7,854 bases of DNA from RUG11783 sp964599695. GTDB taxonomy: Bacteria > Bacillota > Clostridia > Oscillospirales > Ruminococcaceae. A model generated the notes under the pieces. It worked only from the letters and a program-made list of their open reading frames with translations, searched no databases and was not told where the DNA came from. Within the stretch, counting starts at the first letter, position 1. Every line of letters starts with the position of its first letter. The stretch is taken from positions 1 through 7,854 of the forward strand of contig CAZRGP010000056.1 of assembly GCA_964599695.1 (NCBI GenBank), in the 5' to 3' direction. The position numbers were made by a program, and so were the translations under genes. Of the stretch, positions 1-6,681 are shown piece after piece.

Positions 1-2
1 TC

Positions 3-2414
3 AAAGAAGAAGCAGTCGAAGAAGTCAAAGCCCCGGTCAAGACCTACACCGTGACATGGAAGAATGACGACGGAACAGTCCTTCAGGTCAGTACCGTGGA
101 AGAGGGACAGATCCCCGAGTTCGACGGAGTGCCCACAAAGGCAGCCGAAGGGATCTACTACTACGTATTCAAGAGCTGGAGCCCGGCAGTCGTGGCAGCA
201 GCCTCCAACAAGACCTACAAGGCCACCTACACCAAGAAAACCGTCAGCTACAAAGTGACCGTCAACTTCACCAACATCATCAAGACCAACGGAGACATCG
301 TCACCATGACGACCTCCAACAACGTCAGCAAGAACGGAAGCTGGAGCTTCCAGCAGAAGACCCTGGACAACAAGGTCACCTACAAGAACTTCACCCTCAA
401 CGGAGTGAAATACACTTACACCGGACAGTGGGTCTATGACAACGGCGCCCTGGTTGTCGCACCGGTCACCTTCAAAGGCGCGGACATCGATTCCGACATG
501 GTGATCAACATGTCCCCGGTATACGAGAAGGAAGAAGCCTGGCACCTGGATTTCAAGTACATCGACAGGATCTCCACAGGCAGCGGATCCGCATACAACG
601 TGGGATTCATCACCGGATACACCCACACCTTCAAAGAGCCGGCAGCGAAGCCCCATTACCGGTTCGTGAACTGGAAGAACGAGCTCACCGGCGAGACCTA
701 CATCAAAGGAAGCAAATACATCTGCCCCGAAGAGTACAAAGTCAGCGGACTTACCACAAACGTGAACGTATACGCCAACTGGCAGCCCTCCGCCACCATC
801 CAGTACTACACCGCAGACGGCAGGTTCCTCAATGAGATCGAAGCATTCGAGACCCTTCAGGTCAACGGCTGGAAACCCAGCAATGGAAACGGCGAGTTCA
901 TCGGCTGGTTCGACGAACCCATGGCAGCATCCATCTCCGAAGAGGATGCGGCAGCAGAAGCCCTGAACGTCCTTGGAGACGACGCGGTATGCCAGCTCCC
1001 CTCCATCACGGTCGATCCGGTGGAGCGCACCATCCGCAAGGTCTACGCAAGATACACCACAGACTACACCGTAGAGCACAACCTTGAGAACCTGGACGGC
1101 ACATACAGTGTCGCAGAGACAGAGACACACGAAGACGCGGTGATCGGATCCATCGCCACCGCTCAGGAAAAAGATTTCGTAGGATTCTCCTTCAACAACG
1201 AAGCAGACGGAACCATGATCGCAGCTCCGGTAGCCATCGGAACGACGCTCCGCCTCTTCTACAGCAGAAACGAATACAACGTATCCTACAGCTACAACGG
1301 TATCATCCCCGCAGGAGCAAGTGAGCTCCCCGCATCCTCCAGCTACAAGTACGGCGCACTGGTCAACGCAGCCGACGCAGCATCCGCACCCGGATACATC
1401 TTCAGCGGATGGGACAGGAACAACTTCACGATGCCTGCAGGCAACGTACAGATCAGCGGCAGCTTCACAGCGAAGGACGACACGCTCTACACAGTAGAGC
1501 ACTACCTGGAAGAGCTTGACGGAACATTCCGCCTCGAGGAGAGCGACGAGCTCCAAGGCACGACAGACACAGAGGCGACAGCGACCGCGAAAGAGTACGA
1601 AGGATTCAGCTTCGATGAGAACGCGGAAGGCACACAGATCTCCGGAAACATCGCAGGAGACGGCAGCCTGGTCCTGAGACTCTACTACACAAGAAACAGC
1701 TACAGCGTATCCTATCAGATCAACGGAGAGACCCCGGACAACATGAAGGGACTTCCGGAAGCAGCAGAGTTCAAATTCGGCGCAGACGTCAAAGTAGCAG
1801 ATAACGCCAGCGCAGACGGCTTCAACTTCAGCGGCTGGGACAAGGCAGACTTCATCATGCCGGCAGAAGACGTCATCATCAGCGGCAGCTTCACAGCGAT
1901 CCCCGTAGTGATCCCGGCAGCGACCCCGGAAGAGATCCCCGCAGTCAGACCCGCAGCGGTCACACCGGAAGAGGTTGAAGAACCCGCAGTCGAAGTGATC
2001 GAGATCAAAGAAGAGATCGTACCCCAGGCAGCAGCAGTCGAAGTCATGGAAGAGGCAGCAGTTCCCACAGCAGCAAAGAAAGTATGGGCACTCATCAACC
2101 TTCTCTGCACCATCGCAACAGCAGTCATCTCCCTGATCATGGCCCTCACCTACTTCCGCAAGAACGACGAGGAAGAGGAGAATAAGGAAGAGGAAGACAG
2201 CAGAAAGAAGAGCAAATTCTTCGGACTGATCCCGGCAGCAGCAGCGGTCATCGCCTTCATCCTCACCGAAAACATGAAGAACACCATGGTGCTCACCGAC
2301 AGATACACCCTCCTGATGGTCGTCATCCTCCTGGTCAACGCGGCACTGGCCTTCGTCACCAGAAACAGAAAAGAAGATGAGAACGAGGAAGAGATCGAAG
2401 AGCAGCTCGCATAA
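3..2414 (+). CDS. Large InlB/MucBP-repeat surface protein, 3' part (5' end outside window)
   Basis: The reading frame is open from the first complete codon at base 3, so this is the C-terminal 803 residues of a longer protein; the GTG at 51 is internal. The visible modules are an InlB/Listeria-Bacteroides-type unit at the left edge (VTWKNDDGTV to YKATYT), further beta-rich units ending in W-containing motifs such as FVNWKN and VYANW, then two tandem copies of a MucBP-like plus InlB-like pair (bases 1065-1898). A Pro/Glu/Val-rich linker follows (about 1899-2078), then three hydrophobic segments at about 2079-2156, 2217-2276 and 2304-2363, separated and followed by highly acidic loops. Such modules in known families build extended extracellular adhesins. 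The three-helix tail in place of an LPXTG signal suggests membrane anchoring; this is inference. No ligand can be named. Codon use strongly favours C-ending codons plus GCA and GGA, unlike the relaxase gene, which fits high expression. A hairpin terminator follows. Confidence 0.9.
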   Translation, partial: KEEAVEEVKAPVKTYTVTWKNDDGTVLQVSTVEEGQIPEFDGVPTKAAEGIYYYVFKSWSPAVVAAASNKTYKATYTKKTVSYKVTVNFTNIIKTNGDIVTMTTSNNVSKNGSWSFQQKTLDNKVTYKNFTLNGVKYTYTGQWVYDNGALVVAPVTFKGADIDSDMVINMSPVYEKEEAWHLDFKYIDRISTGSGSAYNVGFITGYTHTFKEPAAKPHYRFVNWKNELTGETYIKGSKYICPEEYKVSGLTTNVNVYANWQPSATIQYYTADGRFLNEIEAFETLQVNGWKPSNGNGEFIGWFDEPMAASISEEDAAAEALNVLGDDAVCQLPSITVDPVERTIRKVYARYTTDYTVEHNLENLDGTYSVAETETHEDAVIGSIATAQEKDFVGFSFNNEADGTMIAAPVAIGTTLRLFYSRNEYNVSYSYNGIIPAGASELPASSSYKYGALVNAADAASAPGYIFSGWDRNNFTMPAGNVQISGSFTAKDDTLYTVEHYLEELDGTFRLEESDELQGTTDTEATATAKEYEGFSFDENAEGTQISGNIAGDGSLVLRLYYTRNSYSVSYQINGETPDNMKGLPEAAEFKFGADVKVADNASADGFNFSGWDKADFIMPAEDVIISGSFTAIPVVIPAATPEEIPAVRPAAVTPEEVEEPAVEVIEIKEEIVPQAAAVEVMEEAAVPTAAKKVWALINLLCTIATAVISLIMALTYFRKNDEEEENKEEEDSRKKSKFFGLIPAAAAVIAFILTENMKNTMVLTDRYTLLMVVILLVNAALAFVTRNRKEDENEEEIEEQLA
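1065..1898 (+). repeat. Two tandem ~140-residue surface modules inside the first gene
   Basis: Copy 1 covers 1065-1487 (141 codons) and copy 2 covers 1488-1898 (137 codons). Each begins YTVEH, then LDGT, then GFSF and GT, then L.L.Y(S/T)RN (MucBP-like). Each continues with VSY, a G-A-A/V core, FSGWD, F.MPA and ISGSFTA (InlB-like). The copies have diverged at many residues, so this is an old duplication or a recurrent module rather than a recent one. Earlier units in the gene are more divergent. Confidence 0.85.
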
Positions 2415-2447
2415 GAAAAACGAATACAACGAAACCTCTCACATAAG

Positions 2448-2481
2448 AAAGGACCGGGGCGCCCAAGCGTTCTGGTCCTTT
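2448..2481 (+). terminator. Hairpin terminator after the surface-protein gene
   Basis: A 34-base inverted repeat forms a continuous 15-bp stem (three G-U pairs) with a CCAA loop, beginning AAAGGACC and ending GGTCCTTT. It lies 33 bases after the TAA stop. The short T-run is part of the stem and is followed by CCC, so this is a strong hairpin with a weak U-tract. Its position suits termination of the upstream gene. Confidence 0.7.
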
Positions 2482-2692
2482 CCCTGCCAAGGGGGAGAAT
2501 GGGGTGCGAAATGTTGGTCAGTGTTGTGCAAGGCGTACAAAGAAACCGGCGTGTTCATTGTGCATTCCTACAAATATTTTCTAAGTTGGACAAATCGCTT
2601 GCCAAAATTTTCAATTTCCGATATGCTGACCAGGCTTTGAGAACCTTGAAAATCTGATAGACATCCACCGGATACATTCTCTGTGGACCTCA

Positions 2693-2712
2693 CCCGCCGG
2701 ATCTGCGGCGGG
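2693..2712. repeat. Small GC-rich inverted repeat
   Basis: CCCGCCG and CGGCGGG form a perfect 7-bp stem around a six-base loop. No T-run follows, so it is not an intrinsic terminator. It could be a structural part of an RNA leader or a protein-binding site. No function is assigned. Confidence 0.4.
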
Positions 2713-2807
2713 GAAGCTTTCGCCGGAAGCGCGGTCCTGGACAGAGGACAATGATACTTCCGTGATTCGCGGCCCGGCCATAAAGAAGGCGGGGAGGTGA
2801 GATTCCT

Positions 2808-2870
2808 ATGGACCTGCGCGGCAGCAGGCGTCCGGTGTGTTCCCTGTATGCGGGGTGCATGGGCAAATAG
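2808..2870 (+). CDS. Possible 20-codon small ORF or leader peptide
   Basis: ATG at 2808 is preceded by GGAGGTGA at 2793-2800 with a 7-base spacer, the best Shine-Dalgarno match in the window. The predicted peptide is MDLRGSRRPVCSLYAGCMGK, ending in TAG at 2868-2870. It is basic at the N-terminal half and has two cysteines in a CX5C arrangement followed by MGK. It has no signal peptide or membrane segment. I do not recognise it with certainty. It could be a leader peptide controlling the downstream gene, a small secreted or modified peptide, or chance. The hairpin 2844-2877 overlaps its last codons and stop, which fits translation-dependent leader control. The ribosome binding site is observed; the function is inference. 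Confidence 0.35.
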   Translation: MDLRGSRRPVCSLYAGCMGK

Positions 2871-2899
2871 CATACGGTCTGCCGGTTACGGCCGGGGAC
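2844..2899 (+). promoter_or_regulatory. Two adjacent RNA hairpins at the end of the small ORF
   Basis: CTGTATGC (2844-2851) pairs with GCATACGG (2870-2877) in 8 bp, including one U-G pair, enclosing the last codons of the 20-codon ORF. Immediately after it, 2877-2899 forms a second stem (GTCT/GGAC outer arm and CCGG/CCGG inner arm, one G-G mismatch, three-base loop). A ribosome on the small ORF would melt the first stem. Neither is followed by a T-run, so any role would be in folding or translation rather than simple termination. Confidence 0.3.
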
Positions 2900-2968
2900 A
2901 GAGAGGAGCAGAAGCTCGGTAATGGTCCGGGGGACAGCGGAATATGAGCCGCAGAGGGCCCGGAACGA

Positions 2969-3007
2969 AAAAAAGTTGTGTAAGGTGCGTAATATATTAA
3001 GCACCTT
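2969..3007 (+). repeat. A-AAA-AAG run followed by a hairpin
   Basis: Seven A's and a G (2968-2975) include the heptamer A-AAA-AAG at 2969-2975. Six bases later AAGGTGC (2982-2988) pairs with GCACCTT (3001-3007) across a 12-base AT-rich loop. This spacing matches known -1 frameshift signals such as those of dnaX and IS3-type elements. The frame read by an ORF starting at 2922 has the right phase, and a shift would end at TAA 2981-2983. Because that ORF is not convincing, the hairpin may instead be an ordinary regulatory structure, or a weak terminator for the other strand. Confidence 0.25.
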
Positions 3008-3129
3008 GGGTTTTGAGGTATTGCAGCAACGCGCCGCGTATGGTATCGTGAAGATAACGAATGGATCATGCCGGCGCAAACTCGCGCAAGTGGATGCGGA
3101 AAAATGAAAGACGACGCTTTGGCTATCCG

Positions 3130-3155
3130 TTCGTGATCATGATTCACGAAAGGAG
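3130..3155 (+). promoter_or_regulatory. Palindrome touching the ribosome binding site of the His/Cys gene
   Basis: TTCGTGA and TCACGAA form a perfect 7-bp inverted repeat around a seven-base centre (3130-3150). The right arm overlaps the first A's of the Shine-Dalgarno AAAGGAG (3149-3155). The distance from GGAG to the ATG at 3169 is 13 bases, longer than usual. In RNA the stem could limit ribosome access; in DNA the symmetry could be an operator. Both roles are inference. Confidence 0.4.
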
Positions 3156-3168
3156 ACAAAGCGAACAG

Positions 3169-3939
3169 ATGGCAGATACTGACGCGAAGAAGAGAAAGAA
3201 AAAGAGATCTGTTTTTGTGTGGCTGTTTGCATTCCTGTTCCTCACGGTCTGTCTGGGACTGTACCTGATACCCTCCGGAACCGTGGAGGAGAGGATCCCT
3301 GTTGCGGGAGAGCAGAACGAACTGACGGATCATGGAGAGAAGGCGGATGATACTGTCCCGCAGGAGGAGCTTTCCGCTGACACCGAAGGGAACACAGAGA
3401 ACGGCATCGGAAGGACGGAGGAAGATCCTCCGGATGGTGCGAAGACCGCGGAAACGGTGCCTTCCGCTCCGGTGATGACCGTGTCGGAGCCCGAGCCGGC
3501 GTCCGCCTCGGAGGTGAGACCGGATCCTCCCGTGCCCGGCTCCCAGGAAACTGCCCAGACAGGACATGTCCACGAATGGGTGGAAGAGGTCGTCGAGGTC
3601 CATCCCGCCGTGACCGAAACGGTACATCACGACGCGGTGACCGAGGAACGCTGGGTGAGCGTCCCTGTCCGTGTGATGCGGGCCCACTGCACCACATGCG
3701 GAGCGGTGTTCGACACTCAGGCCGACGCAGACGCCCATCTGTGGTACTGGATGCAGAGGGCTGCGGATGAGGGAGACCACTCCCTTCAGCACATCAGCTA
3801 CCAGATCTGGGCCGACACCGTCGACCAGGGATACTATGAGACCGTAACTGTGCAGGATGCCTATGATGAAGCGGTGGAGATCACCCCGGCCTGGACGGAA
3901 TACATCTTCCGGTGCAGGACCTGCGGCGCCACCGCATAG
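3169..3939 (+). CDS. Membrane-anchored His/Cys-rich exported protein with two CxTCGA knuckles
   Basis: The 256-residue protein starts with a very basic stretch (KKRKKKR, residues 7-13), then one membrane helix (about 14-36), so the rest should lie outside the cell. Residues 37-130 are an acidic Pro/Glu/Ser/Thr linker. The C-terminal domain (131-256) contains HVHEW, HPAVTETVHHDAVTEERWV, HCTTCGAVF (C174, C177) and a final RCRTCGATA (C249, C252). It reads as two diverged modules, about 133-180 and 213-256, each ending in CxTCGA, with H190, H204 and H208 between. The spacing suggests zinc-ribbon-like metal binding, but no named family is claimed. The frame extends upstream to ATGs at 3061 and 3139. 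ATG 3169 was chosen because AAAGGAG precedes it and the mature topology begins there, though the spacing is long (13 bases). It lies 77 bases before the adhesin gene and may act in its display or assembly. That role is inference. Confidence 0.8.
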   Translation: MADTDAKKRKKKRSVFVWLFAFLFLTVCLGLYLIPSGTVEERIPVAGEQNELTDHGEKADDTVPQEELSADTEGNTENGIGRTEEDPPDGAKTAETVPSAPVMTVSEPEPASASEVRPDPPVPGSQETAQTGHVHEWVEEVVEVHPAVTETVHHDAVTEERWVSVPVRVMRAHCTTCGAVFDTQADADAHLWYWMQRAADEGDHSLQHISYQIWADTVDQGYYETVTVQDAYDEAVEITPAWTEYIFRCRTCGATA

Positions 3940-3965
3940 AAAAACAGAATATTAGAATTAACGAT

Positions 3966-3993
3966 AAGACCCGTGAGAATCATGGGTCTTTTT
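3966..3993 (+). terminator. Terminator-like hairpin between the His/Cys gene and the adhesin gene
   Basis: AAGACCCGTG and CATGGGTCTT form a 10-bp stem (one G-U pair) with an AGAAT loop at 3966-3990, running into TTTTT (3989-3993). It has all parts of an intrinsic terminator. It ends only 23 bases before the adhesin ATG, leaving no space for a promoter after it. It therefore probably lowers, rather than abolishes, expression of the adhesin relative to the upstream gene. Confidence 0.8.
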
Positions 3994-4016
3994 GTGTGCG
4001 AAAAAAGGAGAATTGA

Positions 4017-6587
4017 ATGAGAAATAGATTAAGAAGGGCAGTCGCCGTCCTGCTGATGGCGGCGTTGATGCTCACATCCGTGCCGATGTCCGCTTTCGCG
4101 GATGAGGCGGAAACAGCAACTATGATGATCGGAAATACAGAGGAGGTGAACGGCGAAATTGATCGTTATACGGAAGCGGAAGGTTCCCCTGAGGATCCGG
4201 GTGCGGGCGGGACAGAAGATCCGGCTGAGACCCGGGATAAAGATAGTCCTGAGGCAGCAGACAACGGGATAAGCGGGGAAGGACCGCAGGAGAGCCCTGC
4301 GGATCCCGGCGATGCGCCGGAACCGGAGAATGATACACCGTCTGCGGAAGAAGCAGGGGAGGACATGGAAGGAGAGAACGGTGCGGAAGATCCGGAGGCG
4401 TCCGGATCGGATGAGCAGACAGAAGCGGAACCTCCCTCAGAAGTGTCGGAGAAGGACGCAAACGGAGAGGAGGAAGAGGAGAGTGCGGAGGAGGAAGAAA
4501 CCGCGGTTCCCGTCACGGTCACGGTGTGTCTCGGAGATGTGCGGGATCTGATCCGTATCGAGCGCAGCGGAGAAGTGATCTGCACCATATACGGCAATCC
4601 GTCCCCGGGAAGCGGATCCTTTTTCCTGGCGGGACCGTCTGGACTGGAACCGCTCAGCGCGGACGGGGACGGTCTCACAAGAGTGACCCTGGAGGGAATG
4701 ACAGGAGATCTGTTCGCGGTAAGTGTCCTGCAGCCTCCCTATGCGGCCATCGGGTTCTCCCGGGACGGAGAGGGGAACGGAGTGACTGCGGACGGCATCG
4801 CCCGGTACCTCTTTACGGCGGACGGAGACACCTCGGTATCGGTCTATGGGGACTATTCCGCCGCGGAGGGTTATTACGCTGTGCCCCGCACGGGAAAACG
4901 CCTGCTGGCAGCTTCCTCCTCATGGTCCCTTCCGAACACGCTGTACGTGTCACTGGGACAGGCTTACGACACCTATTCCAGCAACGCGGTGGTAAACGGT
5001 CACCGGGGCGTGTACTTCTTCCAGCCGGAGGAACTGGGGAGCGGAAGGTTCGTATCCGCCACCTGCGGGAGCACCACCAAATCCATGGTGTCCGGAGTCC
5101 ACACAAAGGCGGCGAGGATCGCGGACAGCGCAGCCCGCGCCTATCTGGATTACGGCTCCGGATGCTGCAGGCCCAGGGCACAGAGAGCCCTGGCGTGGAT
5201 CACCCATCACGGTCAGTCCGAGTACGACTGGAATCGGGCGAACAACAACCAGTTCGTCATGGGGGACGGGAAACTGTGGGTACAGAATCAGCTGGAGGCA
5301 TACACCATCACCTTCCTCGCGGCATGGGTCTGCACCAACGACATGCGTGCGGGAACATACGGAACGGTATACGCGGAGGATGGTGCCCACGCGCTGGACT
5401 TCATGTTCGGAAGCGGATTCACTTCCGGACTTCCGGCATCCACCCGGTCCGCCATCGACAGGATGGTAGCATGGGGCCTTGCCTTTGCCGATGCTCACCC
5501 GGACGGGAACGAAAACGTGGATGAGTATCAGATGACCTATGTGTATACCGACGGAAACGGAGCCCATCAGCCGCTTCTGGTCGGGGCCTATCAGGGACCG
5601 TCGGTACCGACAACGGGAACGGTCTCGGTAGCCAAGATCTCCTCCGACGCGGGATGCACATCCGGAAACGGGATGTACTCCTTTGCCGGGACACAGTTCT
5701 CGATGAAAGACGGGTCGGGAAACACCGTCGGGACTCTGACCGCGGACGCGATGGGAAGGACCGGAAAACTGGAGCTGGAACCGGGGACCTATACCGTAAC
5801 CGAGACGAAGGCGGGAGAGGGATATCTGCTCAGCACAGAGATCCGGACCGTCACGCTGGAAGCGGGGGATGAGAAGACGGTGACCTTCGCCAATGAGCCC
5901 ATGAGCGACCCGATGGTGTTCGGGATCTACAAGGTGGACGCGGAGACCGGGGAAAGGACGCCCCAGGGAGACGGCACCATGGCCGGGGCCAGGTACCGCT
6001 ACGATTACTATGACAATGAGGACTGGTCCGGAACGCCCTTCCGAAGCTGGGTGTTTGAGACCGATGACGATGGAAAGATCGAGTACGCGCCTGAATACAA
6101 GGTGGAAGGACCCGATCTTTTTTCTTTTGACGACTGGACTTACATGCCTCTCGGAACCCTGAAGATCACCGAGGTGGAAGCGCCGAGAGGATACACGATG
6201 GAGACAAGGGAGATCCGTATGAAAATGACCAAGAACGGGACGTCGGTGGAGACAAAACTGACGGATGAAACAGGGACCTGGGTGCAGGCACAAGCCAATC
6301 TGCTTCGGGTACCGGAGAAAGCGGACCGGGGTGGTGTCCGGTTCAAAAAGACCGACCTGGATACCGGCGCGCCGGTAGCGGGAGCGGAGATCTCGGTGTA
6401 CAGCGCCTCCGAGAACGATGTGGTGACCGACGGCATCCTCCGTAAAAAAGGGGAAGCAGCGGCGGTGCTCATCACCGGGGAAGACGGGACCTGTGAGACG
6501 GCGGAAGACGGTCTGCCCTTCGGGACCTACTTCGCAGTGGAGACCAAATCGGCACCGGGATATGAGATCAACCGGGAATCCTCATGA
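4017..6587 (+). CDS. Secreted SpaA/Cna-B isopeptide-domain adhesin, apparently truncated at its 3' end
   Basis: The ATG follows AAGGAG with a 6-base spacer. Residues 1-28 are a signal peptide (RNRLRR, hydrophobic core, AFA|DE cleavage). Residues about 29-162 are a highly acidic Glu/Pro/Asp/Gly stalk. Residues about 165-290 are beta-rich. Residues about 303-527 form a central domain with C350, C383-C384, ALAWITHHGQ and WVQNQLEAYTITFLAAW; it might be a distant thioester-type adhesin domain, but this is not shown. Three SpaA-type domains follow. Domain 1 (about 533-628) has K540, E596 and N626. Domain 2 (about 632-763) has K639, E719 and N761. Domain 3 (from about 773) has K777/K778 and E842. 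In this family a Lys-Asn bond aided by Glu locks each domain. Domain 3 stops at residue 856, just after PGYEINRE, without its last strand and Asn. There is no LPXTG motif or membrane anchor. Related proteins are usually longer and wall-anchored, so this is probably a 3'-truncated gene whose product may be released. Confidence 0.85.
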   Translation: MRNRLRRAVAVLLMAALMLTSVPMSAFADEAETATMMIGNTEEVNGEIDRYTEAEGSPEDPGAGGTEDPAETRDKDSPEAADNGISGEGPQESPADPGDAPEPENDTPSAEEAGEDMEGENGAEDPEASGSDEQTEAEPPSEVSEKDANGEEEEESAEEEETAVPVTVTVCLGDVRDLIRIERSGEVICTIYGNPSPGSGSFFLAGPSGLEPLSADGDGLTRVTLEGMTGDLFAVSVLQPPYAAIGFSRDGEGNGVTADGIARYLFTADGDTSVSVYGDYSAAEGYYAVPRTGKRLLAASSSWSLPNTLYVSLGQAYDTYSSNAVVNGHRGVYFFQPEELGSGRFVSATCGSTTKSMVSGVHTKAARIADSAARAYLDYGSGCCRPRAQRALAWITHHGQSEYDWNRANNNQFVMGDGKLWVQNQLEAYTITFLAAWVCTNDMRAGTYGTVYAEDGAHALDFMFGSGFTSGLPASTRSAIDRMVAWGLAFADAHPDGNENVDEYQMTYVYTDGNGAHQPLLVGAYQGPSVPTTGTVSVAKISSDAGCTSGNGMYSFAGTQFSMKDGSGNTVGTLTADAMGRTGKLELEPGTYTVTETKAGEGYLLSTEIRTVTLEAGDEKTVTFANEPMSDPMVFGIYKVDAETGERTPQGDGTMAGARYRYDYYDNEDWSGTPFRSWVFETDDDGKIEYAPEYKVEGPDLFSFDDWTYMPLGTLKITEVEAPRGYTMETREIRMKMTKNGTSVETKLTDETGTWVQAQANLLRVPEKADRGGVRFKKTDLDTGAPVAGAEISVYSASENDVVTDGILRKKGEAAAVLITGEDGTCETAEDGLPFGTYFAVETKSAPGYEINRESS

Positions 6588-6617
6588 AAGCAAGTTTGGC
6601 TGTATATCGCTATTCGT

Positions 6618-6652
6618 GACCGTTTGCACTAAAGCAGGCGGTCTTTTCTTTT
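6618..6652 (+). terminator. Intrinsic terminator upstream of the relaxase gene
   Basis: GACCGTTTGC and GCAGGCGGTC pair in a 10-bp stem (two G-U pairs) with an ACTAAA loop at 6618-6643, followed by TTTTCTTTT (6644-6652). It lies 31 bases after the adhesin stop and 29 bases before the relaxase start. It would stop transcripts from the adhesin and insulate the relaxase, or act as an attenuator in the relaxase leader. Confidence 0.8.
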
Positions 6653-6681
6653 CCGGGCAGTAAGGAAGGAGATGATAAACA

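Larger units (their letters stand above)
2482..3168 (+). other. 687-base intergenic region without a convincing large gene
   Basis: No reading frame here has recognisable domains. The part from about 2565 to 2630 is AT-rich, and the rest is GC-rich with many short inverted repeats. I saw no clear -35/-10 pair with 16-18 base spacing. It must still supply the promoter and leader for the next gene unless that gene depends on read-through past the 2448-2481 hairpin. It contains a 20-codon ORF with an excellent ribosome binding site (2808-2870) and hairpins at 2693-2712, 2844-2899, 2982-3007 and 3130-3150. It could be a long structured 5' leader, an unrecognised RNA gene, or the worn remains of lost genes. 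No riboswitch or known RNA family core was recognised. Confidence 0.55.

Noticed and set aside
2511..2657. A 48-codon + strand ORF (MLVSVVQGVQ...) in the gap
   Set aside because: GGGGGAGA lies 12 bases before the ATG, a poor distance, and the peptide has no recognised features. It could be a transposase or gene remnant, but nothing supports that.
2565..2680. A promoter such as TGGACA (2587-2592) or TTGAAA (2646-2651) with a downstream -10 box
   Set aside because: No TATAAT-like box lies 16-18 bases downstream of either; the nearest candidates are too far or too weak.
2568..2873. A 101-codon - strand ORF in the gap
   Set aside because: No Shine-Dalgarno before its start and no recognisable domain; it overlaps the inverted repeats of the intergenic region.
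2806..3792. A 328-codon open frame on the - strand across the gap and the His/Cys gene
   Set aside because: It has no domain, a His/Arg/Ser-rich composition, and overlaps a + strand gene with a ribosome site, a membrane helix and Cys motifs.
4950..6293. A 447-codon open frame on the - strand
   Set aside because: It is fully antisense to the adhesin gene, whose signal peptide and SpaA domains are clear. The translated sequence is low in recognisable features and rich in Arg, Gly, Pro and His, as expected from a GC-rich shadow frame.
6588..6681. A possible oriT nick site upstream of the relaxase
   Set aside because: The hairpin here is followed by a T-run and is better explained as a terminator, and I could not match a known nick sequence for this family.
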